Shown piece by piece: positions 22,568 to 34,473 of a stretch of 64,000 nt of DNA (positions are counted from its first letter, which is position 1; each line of letters opens with the position of its first letter). Both the position numbers and the translations under genes were made by a program. Source of the DNA: Myxocyprinus asiaticus (taxonomy: Eukaryota > Chordata > Actinopteri > Cypriniformes > Catostomidae); NCBI RefSeq assembly GCF_019703515.2, contig NC_059388.1:6041979-6105978 (forward strand), given 5' to 3'. The notes under the pieces are model-generated. The model had not been told where the DNA came from. It was given only the letters and a program-made list of their open reading frames with translations, and ran no database searches.

Positions 22568-22811
22568 AGATATTTAAGGATATTTAAGGCATCAGAAGAG
22601 TTGTTACAGTTATTGAATACTCTTGTGACCAGCTAAGATTTGATATTTTGAAATGAGCATGGCTATGTTTGAATTGTATTGTTTTTATTGCAGGTTTGCG
22701 GTGAGCCAGATGTTGGCCTTGACCTGTTTCAGCCTGGACAGACGTCTATTCCAGTCCTACCTACACCACACCAGATTTCTCTCTGCTTTTATATGGATGG
22801 CTGTGTTCTAG

Positions 22812-23104
22812 GAAGTTCTCTTTAGTAGATGTATGAAAATATAACTCAGAGACATAAAGAACTGAATATCACAAGAGCAAAGAACTTGCCTTAGAAATAA
22901 TTGGTAATTGCAAAGGGAAATAATGTATCCATTATTTTTCTCTGTCCTCTATTTTCAAGAGTAACATTTCTTTATAAAGTGTCTATTGTGTGAGGGATAA
23001 TTTAAAAATCCTGTCATCTACTCACACTTATGTTCTTTCTATAGACCCCTTTCTAAAATAGTTTTGCATGCCCTTGCAATACATTTTCCTTTTCCTTGCA
23101 TAAC
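22812..23104. other. Unassigned DNA
   Basis: Nothing recognised. The downstream part of the candidate transcript may end here, but no clear polyadenylation signal was found. Confidence 0.5.
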
Positions 23105-23465
23105 ATTGACCATGGTTTTAATTTAGTACTATTGGAGTAACCATGGTTAATCTTGTGGTTATGGTGTATCTAAAAGTACCATGGTTAAACTATGGTTTCT
23201 GTAGTAAAACCATGATTAATTTTCATAACGGCTAACCATGGTTTCATACAGTAACCAAAGTTAAACTATGGTATTATTAGTAAAACCAAAGGAACCAAAA
23301 AATTTTGATTTTTATTTTTTGATTTTATTTTTTTTACCTTGGTTTTCATTTTCCTGTATTATTATTGTGGTTTCACTACAAATATGGTTACTATAGTAAA
23401 ACCATGATAATTTTTTTTTTTTTTTTTTTTTTTTGGTAATGGTTTCACTACAAATACAATAGTTT
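23105..23465. repeat. Repeated ACCATGGTT motif block
   Basis: The motifs ACCATGGTT, AACCATGGTT and TAGTAAAACCATG recur at least eight times in both orientations, giving many short inverted repeats. This resembles a small non-autonomous DNA element family of fish, but boundaries are unclear. Confidence 0.45.
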
Positions 23466-23598
23466 AATAGTTGAAGAGGGAGCACAAAATTTATTGCAAG
23501 GGATTGGATATTTTTTAAATAAAAAATTCAGGGAAAGAAAAAAACCCTCCCTGTACTCTCAGAGGGGCTCAGTATGTTCCAAATATGTATGTCTTCAG

Positions 23599-24331
23599 CA
23601 GTGTTGGGTGTTACGCGTTACTGTGATCTAATTACATTTTGTGGTAATGCAGTAATGTAACGTGTTACTTTAAAAAATTAAGTAATCTTAATTTACAGAC
23701 ACACGTGTACATACAGACAGTGTGTGTACATACATGTACACACACAAACAGACATACTGTAGGCTTACATGCACACATGCATGATGCAACACACAAGCAA
23801 ACCTGTATATTCACACCGAAAAGAAACAAAAAGTATTCAAATACACAATGGGTTTACTATCAAAGCTGTCTGCAAATGTGTTTTCAGAAATGTATTCAGT
23901 TCATTAATAATCTTTTTCTTTCACTTCAACACAAACACAGGTAAACTAGCATACTGTACACATGCATGCCACACACAGCTAAGAAGGTTGTAGATAGCGG
24001 ACACACACACACACACTTGAAGATGTTCAGCATATTTGAGATAAGAAAGTTAAGTTGCATATTTAGAAATGCATTGGATCTCTTTAGCCAAGTTGCTGTC
24101 TTTGTCATATTGCTGTAATTTTGTTATCATTTTCAGTCAATATTAAAGTACTAAAAGAGCTATTAGTGTCACATTTGTTTTTTTCACAGGTTTGATTGGT
24201 TTTAGAAGTAATTACAAAGTAATTAGTAATCTGATTACTTTCCACATGAAGTAATCAGAAAAGTAATCCGATTACAATTTTAGAGAATAAACAGTAGTGG
24301 ATAATTTTTTTAAGTAATTTACCCAACACTG
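23599..24331. mobile_element. hAT-type MITE with 8-bp target duplication
   Basis: Ends CAGTGTTGGGT (23,599) and ACCCAACACTG (to 24,331) are inverted repeats. Flanks GTCTTCAG (23,591-23,598) and GTCTTTAG (24,332-24,339) match at seven of eight bases, the length of a hAT duplication. Subterminal regions contain mirrored 'GTAATCTGATTAC'-like motifs. There is no transposase, and the centre holds CA-rich sequence. Confidence 0.85.
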
Positions 24332-24339
24332 GTCTTTAG

Positions 24340-25347
24340 TGGAATGTATTGAAATATTCAGTCTCAGTCACTATTCACAATCATGTGATCAAGTGTACTT
24401 GCACTAAAATCAGAGTAATTATTTGTTATTAATCCTGGGTATATATTATTGTGTTCTATGGTAGAGGGGGATTAACTACGTAAAATGAGCATTTACAAGT
24501 ATTAGCCCATTTTTACACAAAATATACCACATTATGTCATGGGGACTCAAATGGCACCGAATGCTAGGAATGACCCAACTAAGTCTTGTAAATGGGGCCT
24601 TTGTGACAAAATTCACTTTCTTACTTTTGTTTGGAACGACTCTTCGAGTGGTGTACCCTTCCCGAAGTGCCCTTTAGGGGCGCAACAATGCTGTTTGGAA
24701 AAAACGCCTCTGGTCGTAACTCCACCGCCCCCATCCGACTCTCCAATGAAAATTACACTTCCGGTCTTTCGTCTGGCCTACTCTGAAGGTCTGTTATTAG
24801 ATTGACCCGCAGGTGGCAGCACTAGACCAAATAATGGGAGCAATTCTGCATGTTCAAGCATTCAGAGACTGAGCTTTGTCTCATAATTGCCCGAAGATTA
24901 CCTTGAGACGGTCAGATTTGGGGGGCCTTACGAAAGTAATTTGCATAGCGGGGCACTGAAATAGGCTGTGATGTGGAAAAGGCAATGAGGCAAAATAGAG
25001 GACGGATCAGATTTTTAGGATCCGCCGTGCTGAGAGAGAGCCGGGTTACATCAGGGGGTGATGGGGCAAGAAGAAGCTGCGAAGCCTGTATAAAACGCGT
25101 GAGATTCCTCCAGCTGGGCCACAGTGAACCGATGCATGGCGTTCCACCACATCCCTTAAAAACACGACCGTGACTGTGATGTTACGGAATTTGGAAGGAT
25201 TTGATGCGTGCATGAAAATATGATCCTTATGCACAACTGTTGACCTCTTTTATTCCACACCGCTTGATGACAGAAGGAGGATAACGGCATTTAAATGTGT
25301 TGTATGATAATAATGGCGGTGGCACCGAAATAATCGATCGTGGGCAC
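24340..25347 (+). promoter_or_regulatory. Region upstream of st8sia1 (presumed promoter and 5' UTR)
   Basis: This is the only stretch between the nearest mobile element and the st8sia1 start codon. Composition rises in GC from about 24,540. An octamer-like ATTTGCAT is present at 24,938-24,945. No TATA box or transcription start can be assigned with confidence, so the call rests on position. Confidence 0.35.
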
Positions 25348-25559
25348 ATGTTTTGGGGATTTTTGAAACAGATCGGCGGGATGATGCCTTTGAAATGTCA
25401 CAGGAGTAAATCTGTATGGGTTACTCTGGGTGTGTTGGTGTTGTGTTGGCTCTACATCTTTCCCGTGTACAGGATACCAAGCGACAAGGAGATGGTAGAG
25501 GACGTTCTGCGGCAGGGACAAACGTGGAGCAGAAATCAAACGGGAATCGATCTGTACAG
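25348..25559 (+). CDS. st8sia1: st8sia1 exon 1: alpha-2,8-sialyltransferase 1 (GD3 synthase), N-terminal part
   Basis: The gene encodes a Golgi type II membrane enzyme that adds alpha-2,8 sialic acid to GM3 to make GD3. Exon 1 encodes a short cytoplasmic tail, a signal anchor at about residues 22-41 (VWVTLGVLVLCWLYIFPVY) and the start of the lumenal stem, with a sequon NQT at residue 63. The stretch LCWLYIFPVYRIPSDKEMVE closely matches vertebrate ST8SIA1. The first ATG in frame is 25,348, but ATGs at 25,381 and 25,384 have a better context (GGCGGG before ATG) and would shorten the tail by 11 or 12 residues. The exon ends two bases into an Arg codon at AG|GTATCC, and the third base comes from exon 2. 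The frame continues open into the intron by chance. Confidence 0.9.
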
Positions 25560-27907
25560 GTATCCCAATAGACGTTTTTGTGCATTTTTTTTTTTTTTTT
25601 TTCATCCATGCATTCATTGTGAGAGTGTATATGATGTGCAATGCCACATATGTCAGATAAATCGGTCTAGTGATGCTGTTTTAATTGACATTTTAGTCTT
25701 GGTAGCCTGTCTTGCTGTAATTAAGTTAATGGAGCAGATACAATCAGTAGGTTACAATGGGACTAAAGGCACACCTTAAAGAAAATTGGCGTTTTCTTCT
25801 GGTCACAAAGTGTATTAAGATTGAAAATGCATTTTACTGAATATCGATGGAGCAACATAATTTGTGTGATAAGAAATAATAACAGAAGTCTTGATTAAAA
25901 TTCATTAAAAGACACACCAAGACACTCTTGGGGTAAAAGCCCCCCAGGGGGTTGAGGGACAATAGTTATAGGGCAAAAATGGACAAAATTTGTAGATAGC
26001 AAGATGCTTTTTTGAGTAACAAATTAAAATAGTGCTCATTCTTAATAGCCACTTCAGAAAATGGTTAACAATTTTCTGTCAATCACATTTGGCATTTCAT
26101 AACATCCCAAGTATTTAATAAACAAATTAATCTCCATTGTGATTGGATCAGTCAATTTGAGACCACTTTGAACATGTTTCTTAACAAATCTATTCGCCCG
26201 CTTAAGAAAAACAGGGTTTTATGGGGCTTTTTACCCCAAATACTATCCTTTAACTTATTGCACAGTTATTAAAAAACTTTTGATTTAATCATCTTGGGGG
26301 GAAAAAAACTGAAAACGATAAGGATTTTGTCTTAAATGTTAAAATTTCAGGGATTCTCATTAGCTACTTACATTTGCAACATTTTTACAATATTATATAT
26401 TAGATCAAATTACATAAAATCAATCTTTAGATATTAGGAAGGAAAGTACAATGGTAGTTTTTGTTGCTGTTTAATGTTTTGGGGAAAAATCAAATCAAAA
26501 GTGCCTTTTACACCAGGGGGATTTTAGCCCTGTTGTACCCTATATCTTCCATCTAATCTGGTTTACACGCAAATATAACGGATCACGTGGACATTGCACT
26601 GTTGGAAAAAAAAAAAAAAAAGATTAACCCTCCTATTGTCTTAGGATAATTGTTGACCTGGGGCAGGTAAAGAATACGTTAAAAATTAACCAGTTGTGAC
26701 CTTTCACCTTCTGACTTTCTGGATGTTATACAGCTTTAAATAGTTTTTAATTTAATTTTGATCTTCCAAAATATTCCTTTTGAGCTTAAATATTTTTTAA
26801 ATTTAGCCCCCCCCCCCACTGGGTACTGCAACTTTCTCACAAATTGCATACTTTCCTCTCTCTCAAAGAGGTTTGTGCACACATGCACATGTCCACATAC
26901 ACAAAACCCACACAGAGGATTTATTTATTTATTATTTTTTGTTGTTTTTACAGTTTTGAACAGGTAATATGTTAGTAAATAAGTTTACTACTAACATGAT
27001 TTTATTGGGTGCAAAATTGCTTCAAAGCCTGAAGTGTGGTGTACATCTGGTTTCTACTCATCTTGCTCACTCATCTGCTGTGTACTTGTACACGGAAAAA
27101 AGAGAATTGTTGGACCAACTTAAAACATTTCTTCAATTGGTAACACCTAAATGAGTTAACACAATTGCTTTAAGTCAGGTGTACTTAATAATCTGAGTGC
27201 TTTAAAAACAACAGTTGACATTAATGCAATGTAAATGTAAGGTTCAATTAACTTGGTTTTTCTAACTCAATTATATGCTTTCCCCAAAAGTATAATACTG
27301 CTCCTCAACAACCTAAAAGTTTACTTTCAGCAAAAGTAGTTTAAGTAACTCTTTTAGTTTTAGATACTAAAATACTTTCCAAACAATAAAAAAAAAAGTT
27401 GGCTGGAAACAAAACATTTTTTTATACTGTTTCTATACTTTATTATACAAATGTAAAAACATGGTCACCAACATGACTTTTGGACTAAACATGCATTAAA
27501 AAAACTGCATTTGTATGTCCTTTTCTCAAAAACAAATATGCACAAAATGATAAGTGATTAATACCATAATTATTTTGCTTTCAACTATTGATCATTTGTT
27601 AAATGCAAAAAGTGCAAATTAGTGCAGCCAAATATGAATGTAAATATGCATAATGTGCATAAGTCAACACATCGGTAGGAAAAAGTGGGTAACAGGAGTT
27701 GGGTGGTAAAGGGGATTCTTAAAATTTTCTCTTTAACCATAAAACTTGTGAATATTATGCAAATATAAATGTAGAAAAAACAAAAAGGCACTCAAGAGTG
27801 TAAAGCTAAAAAAAAAAAATCAGACTTTTCGCACTTTCCTGGAAGCCAACAGTTTCAGTTCATGGTAATACAATAAAGTCACATAAATCGAAGGTCTTAC
27901 TGCACAT
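25560..27907. other. Proximal intron 1 of st8sia1, no further feature recognised
   Basis: AT-rich sequence with homopolymer runs (T16 at 25,585-25,600, A17 at 26,605-26,622, C11 at 26,808-26,818). No coding exon or mobile element could be assigned. Confidence 0.6.
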
Positions 27908-28082
27908 GTAGTTGGCTTCATGTCTGGCAGTGTTTTTCTTGAATGTATAGCAGAAACGAATGGTCAGTTACTTACAAATACTTTCTAGTTCCATTGGTCT
28001 AATATAATGATTAAAATTTTCTGTCAATCGTTTCTGCTTTACGTTCAAGAAGAACTATGCCATATATTAAGCCAACTAGATA
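27908..28082. repeat. Inverted repeat with 50-bp arms
   Basis: The left arm 27,908-27,960 (TAGTTGGCTTCATGTCTGGC ... GCAGAAACGA) is mirrored by the right arm 28,029-28,082 (TCGTTTCTGC ... AAGCCAACTA), with about 70 bases between. Arms match at roughly four bases in five. It is probably a small hairpin MITE. Confidence 0.65.
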
Positions 28083-28621
28083 TATTTTATATATTTGGAA
28101 TCTGGCATTTTGGATACAAAATAATCAATTACCAAATTATGTATACAGAATGTCCAATTCTAGTTTCTCAAATATGAACACTTTATAGTTCCATTTGGTC
28201 TATAATGACTGGTAGTAATTGTGAAATAAAATGGAGTTTTCACAATATTTTTCTATTTCAGATTAAATGATTAATCAATAAAAAAAATCTGATTAATCCT
28301 GTGTAAGTGTAATACTTCCAAGAAAATATCAGGCATCTTCATTATTACTAGTAACTGAAACCAGTGCTTCATGGAAAGAAAATGTGTTATAGACAAAACA
28401 TACATCTTATGCTCTTGAAAATTTTCAGCAGTGATATAGACATTTGTTGTAAACAGATAACACATAAAATCAACATTAACACCACAGTGAGCCAACCGCT
28501 AACACAGCTTCTGCTCTACAAACACTAATGTGTAACCGTTTTGGAACACATCAAAACAAACTAAACATTTCCCCACATAGAACAGACCTGCAAACTAGTG
28601 GCTTTTGCCGCTTTGAATCAA

Positions 28622-28832
28622 CGTCAGTCACGTGTATCACGTAAAATGTAAGATTCCATTTTCAGGGGAGAGGTAGTGTCCAGAGACATTTCAGAAAGCT
28701 GTCATTACGTCGCGATCCAGAAATTAAATCTATACATTTCTGGCGTGACAACAGCTTTCTGAAACGTCTCTGGGCACTGCCCCCACCAACCCCGAAAATA
28801 TAATTGTGTGGTTTACATTATGCATGTGACTG
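28622..28832. repeat. Palindromic element with about 90-bp arms
   Basis: GTCCAGAGACATTTCAGAAAGCTGT (28,678 onward) is mirrored by ACAGCTTTCTGAAACGTCTCTGGGC (28,748 onward). Mirrored similarity extends outward to CAGTCACGTG and CATGTGACTG at the edges. This fits a fold-back MITE. There are no coding frames. Confidence 0.65.
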
Positions 28833-29096
28833 TCATATGTTCATTCAAAATGGTAAATATTGCTGAAAAGATACTAGTTTGTATGCCTAATAGAAGGAAA
28901 AAACATTTTAGGAGAAAAATAAACTACTCCTATAAAAAACTGATGCAGAATCAGGGTAAAAAGCTTTTCATAGTGGTTTGAGGAATATATGTGTTTACAT
29001 TGACCACATCTCTTGGAGTTCAATAACCACCACTGTGCTTCCGTAACACAGCACAAGGCATTTTGTCCCGGAGGAGCAATACATTGTACTGTGTCA

Positions 29097-31648
29097 TTAC
29101 TGCAAGCTTTGAATAGTGCCATACAGGTTTTGAACTTTGGAGGACATCTTTTGCTGCTCAAGCTGCATGATGATTTTTTGGAACACTTCAAAAGTGAAAC
29201 GTAGGTGTTTTGGATAAGCTAAGTTGAGTACATATTAAACCTAGCAGCAGGCACAAGCTGAGGAGACTGAGGTCAGTTCATTCAACACCACCACGCCCTC
29301 AATGACAATGCCAGTGTTTGAAGGTGGCTCCTGCCGCCCTGCCCCCTCTCCCCAAATGACAAACACTGCCATGGTGTGCTGCTCTAGGTCCCTCTGAGCC
29401 TCATCTGCTTCACAGTTCTACAGAACATGACACATAAGCACAAAACATCACTGGCATCACTTTGCACTGTTATGCAGTGACTATGCACCAAGTATGAGAC
29501 ATTACTATAGATACTATAAGGATATTTTTGACATGTGTCCCATTGACAAGTTGCTGACATGCAGTTTACTGTTGATACTTACAAGATATTCCTTGATAAG
29601 GATATCCGCATCTTCTCACAAGAAGCTGATGAGAGCTTTCAGGACACACTCTCTCCGAAGATGAATGTCCTCAGTCTAGGACGACAAAACCTTGATTAAT
29701 TTTACTTTTCCAATTCTCTGAAGACAGATGGTCTTACTCTTAAAGCAAATGTAGGAGTTTAGCTGCATCTAAAAAAGCTTGATGCTAGTTTCATAAAAAA
29801 AGAAAACTGGAGTTGAGCTCAATAGTGTAGCTGGCAAACATACCCTGTGTATGAAAAACAGTACTGTAAGGATACAGAAACTGTGACACCATTTTTAGCT
29901 AACAAGGAAACTTGGGGTCTCCTTTGGTGATGATCGAGATCTACCTGGTCCAAAGCGTCCATGATATCAGCAGTCTTTAGGCGAGTTGATCCTCCCTTGG
30001 CACGGATGACTCTGATCAGCTGCCTAGAGTGCATGTCCAACTGGGCCATGTACTTCTCTTCGAGAGGAAGAGCCATGAGCCTTTGGAACTCTGCATTGAT
30101 CTAAAACAAAAAAATGATGGATATTATACCCTCAAAGTAAATGCAATAGGCCTTGGCATGAATACAGTCTCAGTTTTAACAAAGTAACCACCGAAGCATG
30201 CCTTTACAATGGCCAAAATATCAACGCACAAAAGAAAAACAAATTATGACCAATTCATTCATAAAAGCTTGATCTTACACTGACAAACTCAAGATACAGA
30301 CTTTAAATCAATTCAGTTCCATTATTACCTTTTTCTGTTGAAACAGTGCACGCCATCTGTCCTTGAAGTCCCTAATGCTGGGTCCTTGGTTTACCACTTC
30401 CTGTCATCTGTAGGCAAAAGTGTGAGCCATTTTGTCTGCGATCACCGTTTCGTTGTTCCTTCTCCCGATCTCTTTCACCAAAAAAAAAAAAAAAAAAAAA
30501 AAAAATCCATATGATCGAATGTAGCCAGCCCTCTCTGAATAAACATAACATACACATTTTTCAAGTCTGTCTTAAGGCAATAGTCCCACATATTGAAAAC
30601 TTTGTTGGCTGTTGCAATAGTTTTTTTCTGTCAATACTGGTTGCAAAGAGTCCTCCTTCCTAAAGTAATTTCAATATAAATCAGGTGGGGGAAAAAATCC
30701 ATTGCCCTTGTTCTATGTACAACTGAACAGGAACACTGGAATTTTGACACAAAAATGGCCTGTATTGGGTGCCCCATCATTTACATTGAAATGAATTTTG
30801 AAGGTGGTGAGAATATATTAGTGAACACTGCTTTCAATGTACATCTGACTTTTTTAACCTATCCTTTAAGTATAAAAAGCATGCAACAAAAAAGGTTTGA
30901 GGTCGAGGGCAACAGGATATTTGCGGATATTTGCAAATATTTACTTTAAAATATATTAAAATGTAAAAGCCTTGTTTTTGCATGTTCTTTGTTGGAGGCT
31001 CAGTTTTCAGGACAGTTCACCTTTCAAATAGATTTGTCTGATTTAAAAGGCAGATCAAGCTGGCATGGGTTACTAATGTTTGAGCTTCACTTTTACAAAA
31101 CTATTAGAAGTTTGAAACACAAGTTAAAACAGTTATGTTATCCACATGACTTGCACTTCACTTTTAATGTATCTGTTGAAATTACTTTCAGTCCATCTAG
31201 GCCTATATTATTCACTTCAGAACACCCTGTCCTGTATATACAGCCACAATAAGGCCTTGTCAATAGCATGGTAGCACAATATTCTAGGAGTAGAACTTAA
31301 CTTAGGTAGTCCAATGAGTCATGTGTCAAAATCTAAAGTAGCTAACCATCACTCTGGAAAAAAGAAAATTAAAAGACCATTAACATTAGGGAGTGAGAAT
31401 TCCTGTGTTAAGCTTAAGTTTTGTTCGTTTAAGCAGAGCAGTGTTTCCCCTACATTTTTTTTAAATTAACCACTTGCCAAACGCGGGTAAAACATGCCGT
31501 GTAAATCCTTCATCCCATAGTATGATAGGTTAGCTTACCTGGATCCGATAGTACAGTATGACACGCTTGTGCTCTCGCTCCATTTCAGTACAGAGGCTCC
31601 CAAACTTATTACCAAAAGAATGGATATTTGTCGTTATTTTTGGCATAT
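29097..31648 (-). pseudogene. Broken SAMD3-like gene inside st8sia1 intron 1, antisense
   Basis: Five minus-strand segments line up as exons of one gene with phase-0 junctions: 31,539-31,648 (ends YYRIQ|GTAAGC; least certain), 30,329-30,400 (EVVNQGPSIRDFKDRWRALF), 29,945-30,100 (INAEFQRLMALPLEEKYMAQ, then a KGGSTRLKTADIMDALDQ end), 29,583-29,675 (TEDIHLRRECVLKALISFL) and 29,097-29,417 (TMAVFVIWGEGAGR, GIVIEGVVVLNELTS, AYPKHLRFTFEVFQKIIMQL). The series DRW.ALF, IVIEGV.VLNEL and YPK.L..TFEVFQK is the C-terminal region of fish proteins annotated as sterile-alpha-motif-domain-containing 3-like. TGA at 29,618-29,616 replaces a codon in the fourth exon. Two small deletions near 29,225-29,258 shift the frame out and back. 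Introns remain, so it is a decayed gene copy, not a processed one. The SAM domain itself was not found. Confidence 0.6.
30401..31538. other. Intron of the SAMD3-like pseudogene
   Basis: No further exon or element recognised. A run of about 25 A bases lies at 30,481-30,505. Confidence 0.5.
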
Positions 31649-32912
31649 CTGGGGGCTTTGCAGTGTTGACTTTAAACATCGCTTTCATAAAGCACAACCG
31701 TTATGACAAAATTAGCCCACACCTTCCATATCACCATGGCCGCGAGAGCTGGGCCCTGCATTGGTTTGATGGCAAGCTAACGTTAACCATACCCAGCTCC
31801 GTATTGCTGCTAATGTGCTCAAAAGCAGCTACAGCACACAACATAAAATACAACTCAAGTTACTGAAGTATAAAAACTAGACTACTTGGCTATTGTTACT
31901 ATAAGCGTTACACATCATAATGTTTCTTAAAACAGTCAAAATGCATAAACTTTTACACCAATTTTAGAAGTGCTAGACTAACATCTAGCTAGCGTTAACG
32001 TTACCATGACTTAACGATAGCTAATTTTATTCAGCAAGTCTGAAAACTTAAACACAATTTGGCCAATTCAGTTGGAGATAATACATTATTTCATGACAAA
32101 ATTCTATTTTGTCTTGCATTACTAGTAGAGTTAGAATTAAGTCTCATGCGCTTACCTTCTTTATGAGTTACAATATCTTGATATGAGAAAATGGCAGTTG
32201 AATTGCAGGTGGAAAAATATGGAAAGGAGGTAGACGTCATTATGTCAGACGTACAATACTAAGAGAAACCTAATTGACCGCTTTTAATGAAATTAGAATA
32301 GCAGGTTAAGGGAACAAGGTGTATTTTCAGGTTTATATAATCCACAAAATTAGACTGAAATCACTAAATCAGAAAGCTGAATGAGTCTCATTAAAAAATG
32401 TACATTACTTCAACTACTGCACAAGTACACTTTTTACAGTGTATGCTGTGCATACCAGGCAGCCATATTATACATTTTTACACTCACACGCACCCACACA
32501 TACACACAGACACACGCATATTATTTTTCATACACTATAATACATACAGTATATATGCTCCTTTGTTGCCTCTACATCCATTTGTATGTACATATTTTGC
32601 CTGCTTTCTTTTGCATTACAGAGTAACTTGCTGAAATCTCACAATATAAAGCCTACCGCACACGTCACAAGTGTTGTAGTCGGGGCCATATGCACGTATA
32701 TGCCGTATGTTTACTTTTTCCCAGGGCTGTTTGTGTATGATGACTTCTAAGTATAAATATTTGCGTATACCTTACTTGTTTTACTGTTTCAGAAGTCCAT
32801 AATCTACTGTCAAGTTAGTTTCCCTTTAACTGTACTGGATGCTGTTTTGTGAAACTGGAGATTCTTTGTTGTAATTGGTGCATTATTATTGGTTTGAAAA
32901 ACAACATATATA
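31649..32912. other. Unassigned intron 1 DNA
   Basis: No feature recognised apart from a CA-rich block at 32,482-32,517. Upstream exons of the SAMD3-like gene were looked for on the minus strand and not found. Confidence 0.5.
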
Positions 32913-33620
32913 CACTACCGGTCAAAAGTTTTGAAACACTTGACTGAAATGTTTCTCACGATCTTAAAAATCTTTTGATCTGAAGGCGTATGCTTAAATG
33001 TTTGAAATTAGTTTTGTAGACAAAAATATAATTGTGCCACCATATTAATTTATTTCATTATAAAACTAAAATTTAATAAAAAATAAAAAAACATTTTTGA
33101 AATTGATGACTTGGACCAAATAATAAAGAAAAGTAGACCATAAGTGCCCAACATAGATGGGAACTCCTTCAATACTGTTTAAAAAGCATCCCAGTGTGAT
33201 CCCTCAAGAAGTTGGTTGAGAAAATGTCAAGAGTACATATCTGCAAATTCTAGGCAAAGGGTGACTACTTTGAAGATGATAAAATATAACACAGTTTTGG
33301 ATTTTGTTTAGTCACAACATAATTCCCATAGTTCCATTTATGTTATTCCATAGTTTTCATGACTTTACTATTATTCTAAAATGTGTACATTGAGTCAACT
33401 TTTAACTCCCAATATTACCCCTCCCCAGTCACCGACCCCCAACGAACACCCCTGTGGTCACAAATAGAATACATACACACAAAAAATTTAAAAACTTTTT
33501 TTGGAATTTAGCTTGACCAGTATGACTAATACAATCTTTAATATGTCCCTGTAATGATGAAACATGAAGAAACTTGTAAAAGTATTTTTTATTTTTCAAA
33601 AGTTTTGAAGCCAGAATGTC
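32913..33620. mobile_element. Non-autonomous Tc1-like element
   Basis: The left end, CACTACCGGTCAAAAGTTTT beside TA, is a known Tc1-group terminus in fish. The internal sequence ('GGCAAAGGGTGACTACTTTGAAGA', 33,253 onward; 'CATAGTTTTCATGACTTTACTATTATTCT') is the 3' region that follows the transposase in that family. The transposase itself is deleted and the right end is degenerate near 33,600. Confidence 0.65.
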
Positions 33621-34344
33621 ATCGAATTTTAGGAATTACCCATTTACCATATGTACAGAGTTGCAATTCCACAGCTCTCTATACACAGATTATGCAGTCT
33701 GCAGTAACAGTAAAGTACAATCTATAGTAACCCCACACACACACTATACACCACTGCATGTCACCTATGTTTAGCTCGGTAAATTGTCTATTTATTGTTT
33801 TTCTGTGAAGAGTTCTATTGTTATTTCATTGTACTTACATCATTACCAGAAAACACATATATATGTCATTTATGCCAAGTGTTGGTCTTGTAAGATATGT
33901 CATATGTTTGTTTCAGCTTTGTGGTTCAGGAAGCACTTTGTTTAGTTTGCTCCCCTGCCACGCAGGAGATAAATGACAAAACCACTTGAACTTGGCATCA
34001 AAGATTCAAACAGAGGCTGCTGAAGAGTAAAATATTAACAGGGCAGACAGTAAAGCATTATTTATACACTTTAGCCCCACCCATTGAAGTGAGAAAGTTG
34101 GGTGTTCACCATGCCTGTGTGTGAGTGTGTGTGTGTTTATCCATTTATAATTACAGCAGGTATACGCTCTCCTCAGACTAAACTATTATTTTCCTTTTGG
34201 AATAGCTGTGTCTGTGTGTCTCTGTGTGTGTTTATGGGGGAGAAATGTGTGTATGTGTGTTTTGTGTGTATGAGCAAAAGATCAATGACAATGTTCACTC
34301 TAGAAAACACAGCTGCATTGAAAACCAGTATTATTGAGTTCACA
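33621..34344. other. Unassigned intron 1 DNA
   Basis: No gene recognised. A GT-rich stretch lies at 34,118-34,275. Confidence 0.5.
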
Positions 34345-34473
34345 TGACGCCATGCGAGAAGCAGACGTGTGAGACATGAGCTCTGCGAACTTTGCTAGTT
34401 TTTAAATTATTTTCATGTTATAATCCGGTGAGATTCGATACACCCAGTTACATACTTGCTCTTTGAGGTAAAC

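Larger units (their letters stand above)
17575..22600 (-). mobile_element. Penelope-like retroelement, interrupted by a Tc1 element
   Basis: The minus strand carries reverse transcriptase pieces (21,800-22,567), a GIY-YIG endonuclease (21,137-21,628), 3' sequence (20,810-21,136) and, beyond a Tc1 insertion at 18,011-20,803, further 3' sequence to about 17,575. That tail includes the 'CTGATGAAGAGC' motif typical of Penelope terminal repeats. Domain order RT then GIY-YIG is diagnostic of this class. The 5' part of the RT is missing. Confidence 0.75.
13354..22811 (+). other. Candidate spliced transcript of unknown function (five putative exons)
   Basis: Five short segments have good acceptors and donors and join in one open frame: 13,354-13,384, 13,588-13,649, 13,868-13,912, 14,217-14,254 and 22,694-22,811, the last ending in TAG at 22,809-22,811. 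The joined phases are 1, 0, 0 and 2, each accepted by the next exon. Within the first two exons the frame reads PVNREAACNR|GTNPVAF, and the first ATG is in exon 2 (MFIEDHLCMAK). The predicted peptide from that ATG is about 78 residues and resembles no family I know. The last exon is also open in a second frame, so coding is not proven and a long non-coding RNA is equally possible. The final intron is 8.4 kb of nested mobile elements. An upstream donor at 13,198 (GAAAAA|GTAAGC) could end a first exon. Confidence 0.25.

Noticed and set aside
25297..25347. An upstream start extending st8sia1 by 17 residues
   Set aside because: The codon at 25,297 is GTG, not ATG; the first ATG in this frame is 25,348.
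25560..25779. Continuation of the exon 1 frame into the intron as coding
   Set aside because: The conserved ST8SIA1 sequence stops at the AG|GTATCC donor, and the frame resumes exactly at 42,085. The intronic part has a poly-T run translated as Phe and no similarity.
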